19,243 nt of DNA, from contig CAKRVB010000038.1 in NCBI GenBank assembly GCA_934408725.1, positions 1-19,243 on the forward strand. Reading direction: 5' to 3'. The notes beneath the pieces were generated by a model. That model made no database searches. It was not told the origin of the DNA and saw nothing but the letters and a program-made list of their open reading frames with translations. The translations under genes were made by a program, and so were the position numbers. The DNA is from an uncultured Marvinbryantia sp. (GTDB lineage: Bacteria; Bacillota; Clostridia; Lachnospirales; Lachnospiraceae). Shown in pieces: positions 1-6,666 of the stretch. Positions within the stretch are counted from its first letter, which is position 1. Each line of letters starts with the position of its first letter.

Positions 1-237
1 AACTATATAGCCACATTTTTTTCCCATTTCGGGGCAATGGTGTTTAAGAAAAAATGTGATGGGGAAGGTTATCCGGCTGTTATCATGCCGGTGCCAAGGT
101 CTTTAAGCTCTTCCTGCGGAACCTGCGTAAAATTCACCGGTTCTGCGGAAACAGCAAAAGACTGGCACTCTGATGAACTGGAGCAGCTGGCAGAAATACT
201 CGAAGACGGGAACTTTCGGGTGATATGGCATAGTTAG
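1..237 (+). CDS. DUF3343 family protein (5' truncated by window edge)
   Basis: The frame is open from base 1 and ends at TAG 235-237, so the true start probably lies outside the window; the ATG at 37 is internal to the conserved region. The visible 78 residues begin NYIATFFSHFGAMVFKKKC and continue with the hallmark MPVPRSLSSSCGTCVKF, a Pro-rich stretch with a conserved SSSCG cysteine motif followed by an acidic helix (DELEQLAEIL). This pattern is that of DUF3343, a family of small (about 75-90 aa) soluble proteins described as putative Se/S carrier-like, often found near selenium or sulfur transfer genes. No such partner is visible here because the upstream side is cut off. The biochemical role of the family is not established, so only the family is called. 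Confidence 0.75.
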   Translation, partial: NYIATFFSHFGAMVFKKKCDGEGYPAVIMPVPRSLSSSCGTCVKFTGSAETAKDWHSDELEQLAEILEDGNFRVIWHS

Positions 238-243
238 AATGCG

Positions 244-308
244 AAAGAGAACTGGTAAAGTTATTGCGAAATTTGCGAACAGTGATAAAGCCAGTTCTCT
301 TTTTTTCT
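244..308 (+). terminator. Intrinsic terminator of the DUF3343 gene
   Basis: A 12-bp perfect inverted repeat, AAAGAGAACTGG (244-255) with CCAGTTCTCTTT (291-302), has a 35-nt loop and runs into a T-rich tract (301-310). It begins 7 bp after the stop codon. Confidence 0.7.
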
Positions 309-338
309 TTATAAGAAAGCAGAGTCTGTCTGGAGCAA

Positions 339-1766
339 TCATCTTCTCCTGTCTATACCGCTTTCGCGGTAATAGCATGATTTACTTTTGTACATTCTCT
401 CATCTGCAGCTTTTGCAATATCATAAATCCCATTCCATGCTTTCTCTGAGCTAAAAACGTATCCGTATGAAACACTGATAGAATCTACCAGTTCACCGTG
501 CCATAGGGCAGATTTTTGCTCAAAGTCTTTGATAATCTTTTGAAGTTCCTCCGTTTTCTCGGTCATAATGATAACAAACTCATCTCCACCGATTCGGTAG
601 ACATTTCCATAATTCTGAAAACATTCTTTCATACAATCGGCTGCTGCGCATATCAGTTCATCTCCGGCCGCATGTCCAAGAGAATCATTTATGCGTTTGA
701 GACCGTTGATATCCATGGAAATGTAGATCCATTCTTTATGAAGATCAAGACCGTGTATTGCTGTTTCGTAAGCGTGCCTGTTAAAACATTTTGTAAGTTC
801 ATCGGTGTTCGATGTATAGAGTAGTTTTTCTTTTTCATATTTTTCTTTCAGAACCCGTGAGAGCATATACACCATACAACAGGATGCCAGTACAAGATAG
901 ATACCGACTATCAGTATGGCATATATATTATTCTTTAAATAAAATGAAGTTTCCATAGTAACGGCAATGATATACGCATCATCAAGACATAGGAAACATC
1001 TGCAAAGTGTTTCATTTACCTTTGTGTGTAAGGTAACTGTTTTGCTGCCATTCACTTTATCAGTTGCGATACCAAGATCATCAAGTGCTTCTCCGATCCA
1101 GGTACGGTCGGTGGCTCCTTTTACGATCTTTGTCCTGGCATCTGCCACAAAAATTTCGATCCCCTTATAAAGTGGCATGTCGCTTACGACATTAGAGATT
1201 TCGTTCTGCTTCAACTCTTGCAGAAGGCGTGTCGGTTCGATGCCTATCTGAATCATCCTCGTACCGGCTTCATTCCAGGTGATGGCATACATCATCTCTT
1301 TCTTTTCAGCGGTATTAGGCGTGACGTCCTGACACATGGTAAGCGCCTTGTTAGTAAGCATTGGCTTAAAATAGGACATCTGTTCTCCTGAGTCGAAGTT
1401 GTAACCATAGTATTTTGGCATAGACCCACTATAGATATATCCGTTTTTATCAATCAGATGTATCTCATCTACGGAGATCAAATTTGCTATTTTCTGCAAT
1501 TCTTCTACATCATGTTCTGCCGTTGGCTTTGCATCTATGATATATGATGCAGCTTTTGCTCTTACTATATAATCGTCCTTTAGCGATTCAATGAGTCCGT
1601 TTTCATTCTCATCATTTTTATTGAGCACGGTGACTACACGGTCAAGAAGTACTTTTGACATCTGATAAGTGTTGCTGTCATTTACAGATTTTAAAATTCC
1701 GGCCTCAAGTAATAATGCAATGGCAATGATTACAAAAGCCAGAAAAGTAAGTTTTTTCTTTTTCAT
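339..1766 (-). CDS. Membrane diguanylate cyclase with extracytoplasmic sensor domain
   Basis: A 475-aa protein predicted to make cyclic di-GMP from two GTP. From MKKKKLTFLAF it has an N-terminal membrane segment (about 6-23), a long extracytoplasmic region (about 30-275) whose size and placement fit a double-Cache (PDC-like) sensor, a second membrane segment (about 281-303), a short linker, and a GGDEF domain (about 320-465). The active site GGDEF is intact (393-397), as is the metal-binding DING at 352-355. The I-site position before GGDEF reads QNYG instead of RxxD, so product inhibition is probably absent. The family's usual DxLTGLxNR motif is DELTKCFNR here. The frame extends further upstream only to a TTG (1814), so I chose the ATG at 1766, where the hydrophobic N terminus begins. 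No good ribosome site precedes it. The ligand is unknown. It stands alone and is divergent from the U32-like gene. Confidence 0.85.
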   Translation of the reverse strand: MKKKKLTFLAFVIIAIALLLEAGILKSVNDSNTYQMSKVLLDRVVTVLNKNDENENGLIESLKDDYIVRAKAASYIIDAKPTAEHDVEELQKIANLISVDEIHLIDKNGYIYSGSMPKYYGYNFDSGEQMSYFKPMLTNKALTMCQDVTPNTAEKKEMMYAITWNEAGTRMIQIGIEPTRLLQELKQNEISNVVSDMPLYKGIEIFVADARTKIVKGATDRTWIGEALDDLGIATDKVNGSKTVTLHTKVNETLCRCFLCLDDAYIIAVTMETSFYLKNNIYAILIVGIYLVLASCCMVYMLSRVLKEKYEKEKLLYTSNTDELTKCFNRHAYETAIHGLDLHKEWIYISMDINGLKRINDSLGHAAGDELICAAADCMKECFQNYGNVYRIGGDEFVIIMTEKTEELQKIIKDFEQKSALWHGELVDSISVSYGYVFSSEKAWNGIYDIAKAADERMYKSKSCYYRESGIDRRR

Positions 1767-1772
1767 ATATAT

Positions 1773-1802
1773 ATTGTACCAAGTCTCTGGCATAACTGCC
1801 AG
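1773..1802 (-). promoter_or_regulatory. Candidate promoter and palindrome for the diguanylate cyclase gene
   Basis: On the minus strand TACAAT (plus-strand 1773-1778) is a good -10 box, but it lies only 6 nt before the ATG, so the mRNA would be nearly leaderless. This agrees with the missing ribosome site. At the -35 position is a perfect palindrome CTGGCATAACTGCCAG (1787-1802; 6-bp arms, 4-nt centre), which suggests activator or repressor binding rather than a consensus -35. Confidence 0.35.
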
Positions 1803-1922
1803 TCTTAAATACAAAAAACAACTGCTTTTGAAAAAATTATATTTGCACAGGTGCTGTTTCTATGTTACATTCAGTGTAATCAGAGTGCCGAGGCATTCTT
1901 GAAGAATTGTGCAAAGGATGGG

Positions 1923-2834
1923 GTGAGTAAAATAACAGATAAAAAGGTATACTATCATCTTCCAGGATTATTTGAATTTTATGAACTTTATCGAGTCTTT
2001 TTGCCAGTATTCCGAGAGCACAGGGAATACTTTTATGACTGGTGCGAGATTGGGTCGATATATGGAGCACCGTCTGACTGTATCTGGGGCGGAGGACGTA
2101 CCTCGTTTGGAGATGCAGATCCGCAGGAAGTATTGGCATTGATGCAGGAATATCAGATATCTGCCAGATTGACATTTAGTAATTCACTTTTGAGGAAGGA
2201 ACATCTGCAGGATCGGAAATGCAATGCATTATGTGAATTGTTTGAAAAACAAACGGAAGTAGAAAATGGAGTGATTCTTCATTCTGAGTTGTTATTGGAT
2301 TATTTACAGAATACCTATCCGAACTTTTATATTGTCTCTTCGACAACAAAAGTCCTGACAGATTTTCAACGGTTTCTTGAAGAAGTGAATCGGGAAGAAT
2401 TCCGCTATGTCGTACCGGATTTTCGCCTGAATAAAATGTTTGATAAATTAAATCAGATGAGTGACAGCCAGAAAGAAAAAGTAGAATTCCTGTGCAATGA
2501 ATGCTGCTGGTTTGGCTGCAAAGACAGAAAAGTCTGTTACGAATCCGTCAGCCGGAAAAATCTGGGAGAAAGCTGCCCGGAACATGATTGCCATGCACCT
2601 GGGGCGGAAAGCGGATATCTGTTTTCAAAAGCAATGACGAATCCAGGATTTATCAGTGTGGCAGACATCAAAGATGTGTATCGGCCGATGGGATTTTCTG
2701 ATTTTAAGATCGAAGGCCGGGGGCTTGGAAGCGCACTGATTCTGGAATTCCTGTTATATTATATGACCAGACCAGAATATCAGATTCACGTCAGGGAAAA
2801 AATCTACCTGGATAATATGCTGGATCTTTTTTAA
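1923..2834 (+). CDS. U32 peptidase-like protein, probable Fe-S (hypothetical)
   Basis: About 303 aa, starting at GTG 1923 (ribosome site AAAGGATGG just upstream; product starts SKITDKKVYYHLPGLFEF). The frame runs up to a GTG at 1851, but that region has no ribosome site and no obvious conserved residues. Near the C terminus is FKIEGRG (261-267), the hallmark of the U32 peptidase family. Members include the RNA hydroxylation proteins TrhP and RlhA and the ubiquinone hydroxylation proteins UbiU/UbiV, which carry a [4Fe-4S] cluster. A cysteine cluster C191, C194, C195, C199, C205, C218, C223 is a plausible Fe-S site. Other striking segments are IYGAPSDCIWGGGR (47-60) and VVSSTTKVLTDF-type strands in the middle. 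There is no signal peptide or membrane segment. Family membership is likely; protease activity is not implied, and the substrate is unknown. Confidence 0.6.
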   Translation: MSKITDKKVYYHLPGLFEFYELYRVFLPVFREHREYFYDWCEIGSIYGAPSDCIWGGGRTSFGDADPQEVLALMQEYQISARLTFSNSLLRKEHLQDRKCNALCELFEKQTEVENGVILHSELLLDYLQNTYPNFYIVSSTTKVLTDFQRFLEEVNREEFRYVVPDFRLNKMFDKLNQMSDSQKEKVEFLCNECCWFGCKDRKVCYESVSRKNLGESCPEHDCHAPGAESGYLFSKAMTNPGFISVADIKDVYRPMGFSDFKIEGRGLGSALILEFLLYYMTRPEYQIHVREKIYLDNMLDLF

Positions 2835-2856
2835 ACCAACGGGACGGGAAAAGTAA

Positions 2857-2886
2857 TTTTCATTCTAAACAGTTAGAGTGTATAAT
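2857..2886 (+). promoter_or_regulatory. Promoter of the small nitroreductase with embedded palindrome
   Basis: TATAAT at 2881-2886 is a perfect -10, with a weak -35 TTTTCA at 2857-2862 (18-bp spacer). The spacer contains the palindrome TCTAA-ACAG-TTAGA (2864-2877), placed where a repressor would block RNA polymerase. No regulator gene adjoins it. Confidence 0.5.
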
Positions 2887-2961
2887 AATGGAAGAATGTG
2901 GTGGAATTTGCCGTTTCTAATAGTTGCGGCCGAAAGTTTCAAAATAGGAGGAAAACAGAAT

Positions 2962-3474
2962 ATGGATTTTTCAGAAGTAATAAAAAACAGATATTCCTGT
3001 AAAAAATTCAGTGACAGGAAAGTGGAAAAGGAAAAACTGGATAAGATTTTGGAAGCAGGACGTGTTGCTCCCACAGCAAAAAATCTTCAGGAACAGCATA
3101 TTTATGTGGTACAGTCTGAGAACGGATTAGCTGCCATTGATAAAGTGACACCTTGCCGATATGGTGCACCGGTGGTTTTAGTGGTAGCTTATCATAAAAA
3201 CAATGTATTTACTTATCCGGGTGAAAAAAGAGATTCAGGAATCGAGGATGCCAGCATTGTAGCAACACATATGCTGCTGGCAGCTTATAATGAAGGCGTT
3301 GACAGCTGCTGGATCAATTTCTTCAATCCAGATGAACTGGCACAGGCACTTAATCTTCCAGAAGACGAAGAAGTCCTGATGCTGCTGGATCTTGGAATTG
3401 CAGCAGAAGGAACAAAAGCACTTCCAAATCATAACAGCAGAAAAGAGCTGACAGAAACAGTAACCTATATGTAA
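2962..3474 (+). CDS. Nitroreductase family protein (small, 170 aa)
   Basis: A flavin (FMN)-dependent NAD(P)H oxidoreductase of the nitroreductase superfamily. ATG 2962 is chosen because AGGAGG (2946-2951) lies 10 nt upstream and the protein then begins MDFSEVIKNRYSCKKF, matching the family's usual start (RRSxRxF, which contacts FMN phosphate). The frame extends upstream to 2878, but that part overlaps the promoter. PTAKNLQEQHIYVV corresponds to the family's PSxxNxQpw FMN segment, and the GAPVVLVVAYH strand and DLGIAAEG loop follow in order. At 170 aa it is a short member and may work as a homodimer. The natural electron acceptor is unknown. It is a single-gene unit with its own promoter and terminator. 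Confidence 0.85.
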   Translation: MDFSEVIKNRYSCKKFSDRKVEKEKLDKILEAGRVAPTAKNLQEQHIYVVQSENGLAAIDKVTPCRYGAPVVLVVAYHKNNVFTYPGEKRDSGIEDASIVATHMLLAAYNEGVDSCWINFFNPDELAQALNLPEDEEVLMLLDLGIAAEGTKALPNHNSRKELTETVTYM

Positions 3475-3482
3475 TAAAAAGT

Positions 3483-3530
3483 TCACCTTCAGGCAATGAT
3501 CTACCAAAAGAACAGCCTGAAGGTGATTTT
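3483..3530 (+). terminator. Intrinsic terminator after the small nitroreductase
   Basis: A 12-bp perfect stem, TCACCTTCAGGC (3483-3494) with GCCTGAAGGTGA (3515-3526), has a 20-nt loop and is followed by TTTT (3527-3530), 8 nt after the stop codon. Confidence 0.75.
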
Positions 3531-3613
3531 AGATTGGAAAATGGCTGTAAAGGCTATTTCGAGCCCAGGTGGTTCTTGTCAGCAATAACGCTGATATTTT
3601 ATCAGTAGTTTTT

Positions 3614-3632
3614 ATTTTGTGATATACAAAAT
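3614..3632. promoter_or_regulatory. Operator-like palindrome upstream of the GNAT gene
   Basis: A perfect 7-bp inverted repeat with a 5-nt centre, ATTTTGTGATATACAAAAT, lies 80 bp before the acetyltransferase start. It sits in an AT-rich stretch that probably holds the promoter, although no convincing -35/-10 pair was found. Just upstream CTGATA-TTT-TATCAG (3591-3605) is another small hairpin. Confidence 0.35.
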
Positions 3633-3712
3633 GCTATTTATTTCTAATGAAAACAGAGGGCAGGAAATCCATATCCGCTGCTGTATATGTAAAAAACTTG
3701 AGGAGAGCAGCT

Positions 3713-4168
3713 ATGAGTATAAGAAGCGCACAGACTAAAGATTTATCAAGAATTGCGGAAATTTTTGTATTCAATAACAGAATCAATTATCTGCCAATAT
3801 TCAAAGATGAATCCTATTCCTTCGGAGAATTGCAGGTAGTATCGTTCATAGAGCAGTATCTGAAAAGGAAAGAAGTATATCAGAACCTTTATGTATATGA
3901 TGACGGACTAATCAAAGGATTCCTGCAAATGAAAGGAACAGAAATCTATAAGTTGTATATAGAACCATGTTTTCAGAGGGAAGGAATAGGTCATGAACTG
4001 ATAGAATTTGCCATAAAAGAATTTGGGGCAGATCATCTGTGGACATTGGAAAAGAATGTAAAAGCAATTGCATTTTACAATAGACATGGATTTTACTTTA
4101 CAGGTCAAAGTCAATTTGAGGAAGGCACCACAGAATATGTGATAGAATTAAAGAGAGAAATATTTTAA
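3713..4168 (+). CDS. GNAT family N-acetyltransferase
   Basis: A 151-aa acetyltransferase predicted to transfer acetyl from acetyl-CoA to an unknown amine. ATG 3713 has the ribosome site GAGGAGAG (3700-3707) and gives the typical GNAT opening MSIRSAQTKDLSRIAEIF. The frame runs upstream to 3647, but that part has no ribosome site. Motif A, with the acetyl-CoA pyrophosphate loop, is LYIEPCFQREGIGHELIEF (Q-R-x-G-x-G). Motif B includes the strand LWTLEKNVKAIAFYNRHGF, where NxxAxxFYxxxGF is a standard GNAT ending. The length is normal for a single-domain GNAT. It is convergent with the MATE gene 30 bp away, so no functional link is implied. Confidence 0.88.
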   Translation: MSIRSAQTKDLSRIAEIFVFNNRINYLPIFKDESYSFGELQVVSFIEQYLKRKEVYQNLYVYDDGLIKGFLQMKGTEIYKLYIEPCFQREGIGHELIEFAIKEFGADHLWTLEKNVKAIAFYNRHGFYFTGQSQFEEGTTEYVIELKREIF

Positions 4169-4185
4169 GATAATTACTGGCTGGC

Positions 4186-4213
4186 CGTATGGAGAAGATT
4201 ACTTCTCCATACG
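4186..4213. other. Perfect hairpin spanning the MATE stop codon
   Basis: A 12-bp perfect stem, CGTATGGAGAAG (4186-4197) with CTTCTCCATACG (4202-4213), closes a 4-nt ATTA loop. On the minus strand the first arm encodes the last four residues RMEK and the TAA stop codon falls in the loop. Neither side has a strong T-tract (TTT on the plus side, none on the minus), so it is a poor textbook terminator. It may be a 3'-end stabiliser or a weak two-way terminator between convergent genes. Confidence 0.55.
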
Positions 4214-5560
4214 TTTCAGTTCTGGCAGTACAGTGCACAGCATAGTGATAAAGCAGAGGCTTCCACCGATGATATTAGATACCGGTTCAGCCAGGAATAC
4301 GCCTCTGGTTCCCATGTTCAGCGCATATGGCATCAGATAGGTGAGCGGTACTACAATAAAGACTTTACGAAGCAGGGAGAAGAAGATCGCCTGCTTCTTT
4401 TTATTCAGAGACTTGAAAACGGTCTGTCCGATATATTGCAGATCCATGAAAATAAAAGCTGCAAAATACTGATTCAATGCCGGAATAGTGTCCTGAATCA
4501 GAGAAGTATCTGAAGTAAAGACGCGAATCAGAGTCCCCGGAACCAGGATGATCAGACTCCACATCACAGCTGTATAAGCGAGAATCATTATGCCTAAAAC
4601 CAGGATGGCCTTCCGCACCCGTGCTGGACGGACAGCACCGTAATTGTAGCTTAAGATAGGGGAAGTTCCTTCATTCATAGCATAGATTGGTGTCTCGACC
4701 AGCTGGCGTACACTGGATACAATCGTCATGACAGAGATGTAGATATCGCCACCGGTAACGGAAAGCACGTTATTACAGCAGATTGTTACCAGGCTGTTGG
4801 TAATCTGCATGATAAATCCGGCAGTTCCCAGACTGGTAATATTTTTAGCATAGTTGATACACTTGGGAATCTCATCTTTATGAAGCAACCGTACTTTAAG
4901 TTCTGATTTTTTCGTAAGAAAATAAAGGACAAAGACGGCTGACAGGAGTTGAGAGAGTACAGTTGCAATTGCTGCACCGCGAATGCCAAATTCCAGAACG
5001 AAAATAAACAGCGGGTCCAGAAGCAGATTTGCTACTGCACCGATGGCCACGGAGGTCATACCGATGACAGAATAGCCCTGTGCATTAATAAAAGGATTCA
5101 TACCTACGGACAACATAGATGGAAGTGTGCCGATCAGGTAAACCATCAGATATGGCAGAGCATAAGTCAGGGCTTCTGAAGATGCACCGAACAGGATTAA
5201 AAGCGGGCGGGCAAAACACAGACCAATCACCATCAGGATCACAGCACTGGCAGACAACATGGTGAAGGAAGTATTCATAATGCAGACTGCTTCCGATTCT
5301 TTCTTTTTTCCTCTGTAAATAGAAAACAATGGAGCACCGCCGCTTCCAAACAGATTGGCAAAGGCGGTGATAATGACGATCAGTGGAAAACACAGACCGA
5401 CAGCACCAAGGGCAGCCGTTCCTTCGCCGGGAATACGTGCAATGTAGATACGGTCTACTACGTTATACAGCAGATTCAGAAGCTGGGCTACCAGCATGGG
5501 AAGGGCAGCACCCAGAATATTTCCGGTTATCGTTCCATTTTCAAAATCAATTCGTTTCAT
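4199..5560 (-). CDS. MATE family efflux transporter
   Basis: A 453-aa inner-membrane protein of about 12 helices, of the MATE (multidrug and toxic compound extrusion) family, expected to export drugs or metabolites in exchange for Na+ or H+. The N terminus carries the family pattern GNILGAALPMLVAQLLNLLYNVVDRIYIARIPGEGTAALGAVGL in order, and the second half repeats it with GTAGFIMQITNSLVTICCNN. I chose the second ATG (5560), where the AAAGGA site is 9 nt away; the first (5569) abuts it. The length is typical. It is divergently transcribed from the LysR regulator next to it, which is its likely controller. The substrate cannot be deduced. Confidence 0.9.
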   Translation of the reverse strand: MKRIDFENGTITGNILGAALPMLVAQLLNLLYNVVDRIYIARIPGEGTAALGAVGLCFPLIVIITAFANLFGSGGAPLFSIYRGKKKESEAVCIMNTSFTMLSASAVILMVIGLCFARPLLILFGASSEALTYALPYLMVYLIGTLPSMLSVGMNPFINAQGYSVIGMTSVAIGAVANLLLDPLFIFVLEFGIRGAAIATVLSQLLSAVFVLYFLTKKSELKVRLLHKDEIPKCINYAKNITSLGTAGFIMQITNSLVTICCNNVLSVTGGDIYISVMTIVSSVRQLVETPIYAMNEGTSPILSYNYGAVRPARVRKAILVLGIMILAYTAVMWSLIILVPGTLIRVFTSDTSLIQDTIPALNQYFAAFIFMDLQYIGQTVFKSLNKKKQAIFFSLLRKVFIVVPLTYLMPYALNMGTRGVFLAEPVSNIIGGSLCFITMLCTVLPELKRMEK

Positions 5561-5592
5561 ATAAATCATTCCTTTTTCTTTTCTTGCGCTGT

Positions 5593-5622
5593 TAGTATAG
5601 CAAGTGTTATACTATATGTAAA
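5593..5622 (-). promoter_or_regulatory. MATE promoter overlapped by a palindromic operator
   Basis: On the minus strand TTTACA (plus 5617-5622), a 17-bp spacer and TATACT (plus 5594-5599) form a strong promoter directed at the MATE gene. A perfect 7-bp inverted repeat TAGTATA (5593-5599) / TATACTA (5608-5614) with an 8-nt centre covers the -10 and most of the spacer. It is a natural site for the adjacent LysR protein. Confidence 0.6.
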
Positions 5623-5671
5623 TTATTGATTTTATATAATAATTCAATAAAAATAATATAGGAGAACGCAA

Positions 5672-6523
5672 ATGGAACTCAGACAACTGGAATATTTTCG
5701 GGCCATTGTAGATTCGGGAACGATCAGTGGAGCTGCAAGAGAACTGCATATGACACAGCCTCCATTAAGCTATCAGATGAGGATGTTGGAAGCGGAGCTG
5801 CAGGTGCCTCTGTTCCTGCGGGGAACAAAGAAGATTACTCTGACAGAGGCAGGAAAGACTTTATATGAACAGGCAGGGAAACTGCTTATGATGTCCGAAC
5901 TGACCAAAAGAGAAGTGGTAAAGTCCGGCCAGGAGGCTACTTTGCATATTGGAATGACACCATCTACCGTTTCTATGATGTCGGATTATCTGATTCGATT
6001 TGCTGAAAAATATCCGCAGGTTCATTTTGATATTCACGAGGGATCGACATTTATCTTAAAAGAGCAATTGGAGAATCAGCAGATCGATTTAACGACACTG
6101 CGAACGCCGGTAGTATTGAACGGGTGTGAAACCAGGCTGCTGGCAAAGGAAACATTAATGGCCATGGCCAATCCAGAGTATCAGATGTTACAGGGATGCT
6201 CATCCGTTACACTGAGTCAGTTAGCGAAGCAGCCATTGATTCTTTCACACAGATATCAGAAATATATGTCATCAGCATTCGAGCAGGCAGGACTGGTCTG
6301 CGATTTTTATTGCACCTGTGAGGATGCCAGAACGGCATTGACGATGGCGGAGAAAGGATTAGGAATCGCAATATTGCCTGATTCCATGCTGCAGTTTTCT
6401 GACAAAATGAAAGGGTGCAGTATCTCAGATGCGGATCTTTCCACAGAAATTCTTCTGGCCTGGAAAAAAGGAAGACAGTCGGATGAGGTTCGGGATTTTT
6501 TGAAATTGTGGGATGATGTATGA
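5672..6523 (+). CDS. LysR family transcriptional regulator
   Basis: A 283-aa LysR-type DNA-binding regulator. The N-terminal winged helix-turn-helix covers about residues 1-60 (MELRQLEYFRAIVDSGTISGAARELHMTQPPLSYQMRMLEAELQVPLFLR), including the standard A-A-x-x-L-x-x-x-Q-P-x-x-S recognition helix. A linker helix and a periplasmic-binding-protein-like effector domain (about 88-283) follow. ATG 5672 has an AGGAG site 8 nt upstream. LysR proteins usually control the divergent neighbour and themselves, so the MATE transporter 111 bp away is the likely target and the shared palindrome at 5593-5614 the likely site. The co-inducer is unknown. Confidence 0.9.
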   Translation: MELRQLEYFRAIVDSGTISGAARELHMTQPPLSYQMRMLEAELQVPLFLRGTKKITLTEAGKTLYEQAGKLLMMSELTKREVVKSGQEATLHIGMTPSTVSMMSDYLIRFAEKYPQVHFDIHEGSTFILKEQLENQQIDLTTLRTPVVLNGCETRLLAKETLMAMANPEYQMLQGCSSVTLSQLAKQPLILSHRYQKYMSSAFEQAGLVCDFYCTCEDARTALTMAEKGLGIAILPDSMLQFSDKMKGCSISDADLSTEILLAWKKGRQSDEVRDFLKLWDDV

Positions 6524-6538
6524 TTTTGTGCGTTATAG

Positions 6539-6567
6539 TTGACTTTTCTTACAATCAGGTGTAAAGT
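6539..6567 (+). promoter_or_regulatory. Promoter of the ECF transporter-kinase operon
   Basis: TTGACT (6539-6544), a 17-bp spacer and TAAAGT (6562-6567) form a plausible sigma-A promoter 100 bp before the S-component gene. Transcription would start near 6574. The -10 box is imperfect. Confidence 0.5.
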
Positions 6568-6582
6568 AGCTGTTAGGTCTGG

Positions 6583-6611
6583 TGTCTTGTCAACTAAAAT
6601 GACAGATGTCA
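6583..6611. promoter_or_regulatory. Candidate operator of the ECF operon (TGTCA repeats)
   Basis: A perfect palindrome TGACA-GA-TGTCA (6600-6611) is preceded by another TGTCA (6588-6592) and a TGTCT (6583-6587), giving four related pentamers in 29 bp just downstream of the presumed start. The operon encodes its own 3H-domain regulator, so this is the most likely binding region for autoregulation. Inference only. Confidence 0.4.
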
Positions 6612-6633
6612 AATAAATAGAGACCGTGTGAAA

Positions 6634-6646
6634 GTGCAAATTGCAC
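6634..6646. repeat. Small palindrome in the ECF operon leader
   Basis: GTGCAA-A-TTGCAC is a perfect 6-bp inverted repeat around one base, 20 bp before the S-component start codon. It could be a further operator or a small RNA hairpin near the ribosome site. Confidence 0.3.
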
Positions 6647-6666
6647 AAACGGAAAGGGAAAGGAAC

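Noticed and set aside
1767..1814. N-terminal extension of the diguanylate cyclase from a TTG
   Set aside because: No ribosome site, and the hydrophobic signal-anchor begins at the ATG 1766.
1851..1922. N-terminal extension of the U32-like protein from GTG 1851
   Set aside because: No ribosome site; a GTG with AAAGGATGG is available at 1923, where the recognisable protein begins. Not fully excluded.
3591..3622. CTGATA-TTT-TATCAG hairpin followed by T-rich DNA as a terminator
   Set aside because: A strong terminator already ends the upstream gene at 3530, and the stem is only 6 AT-rich pairs.
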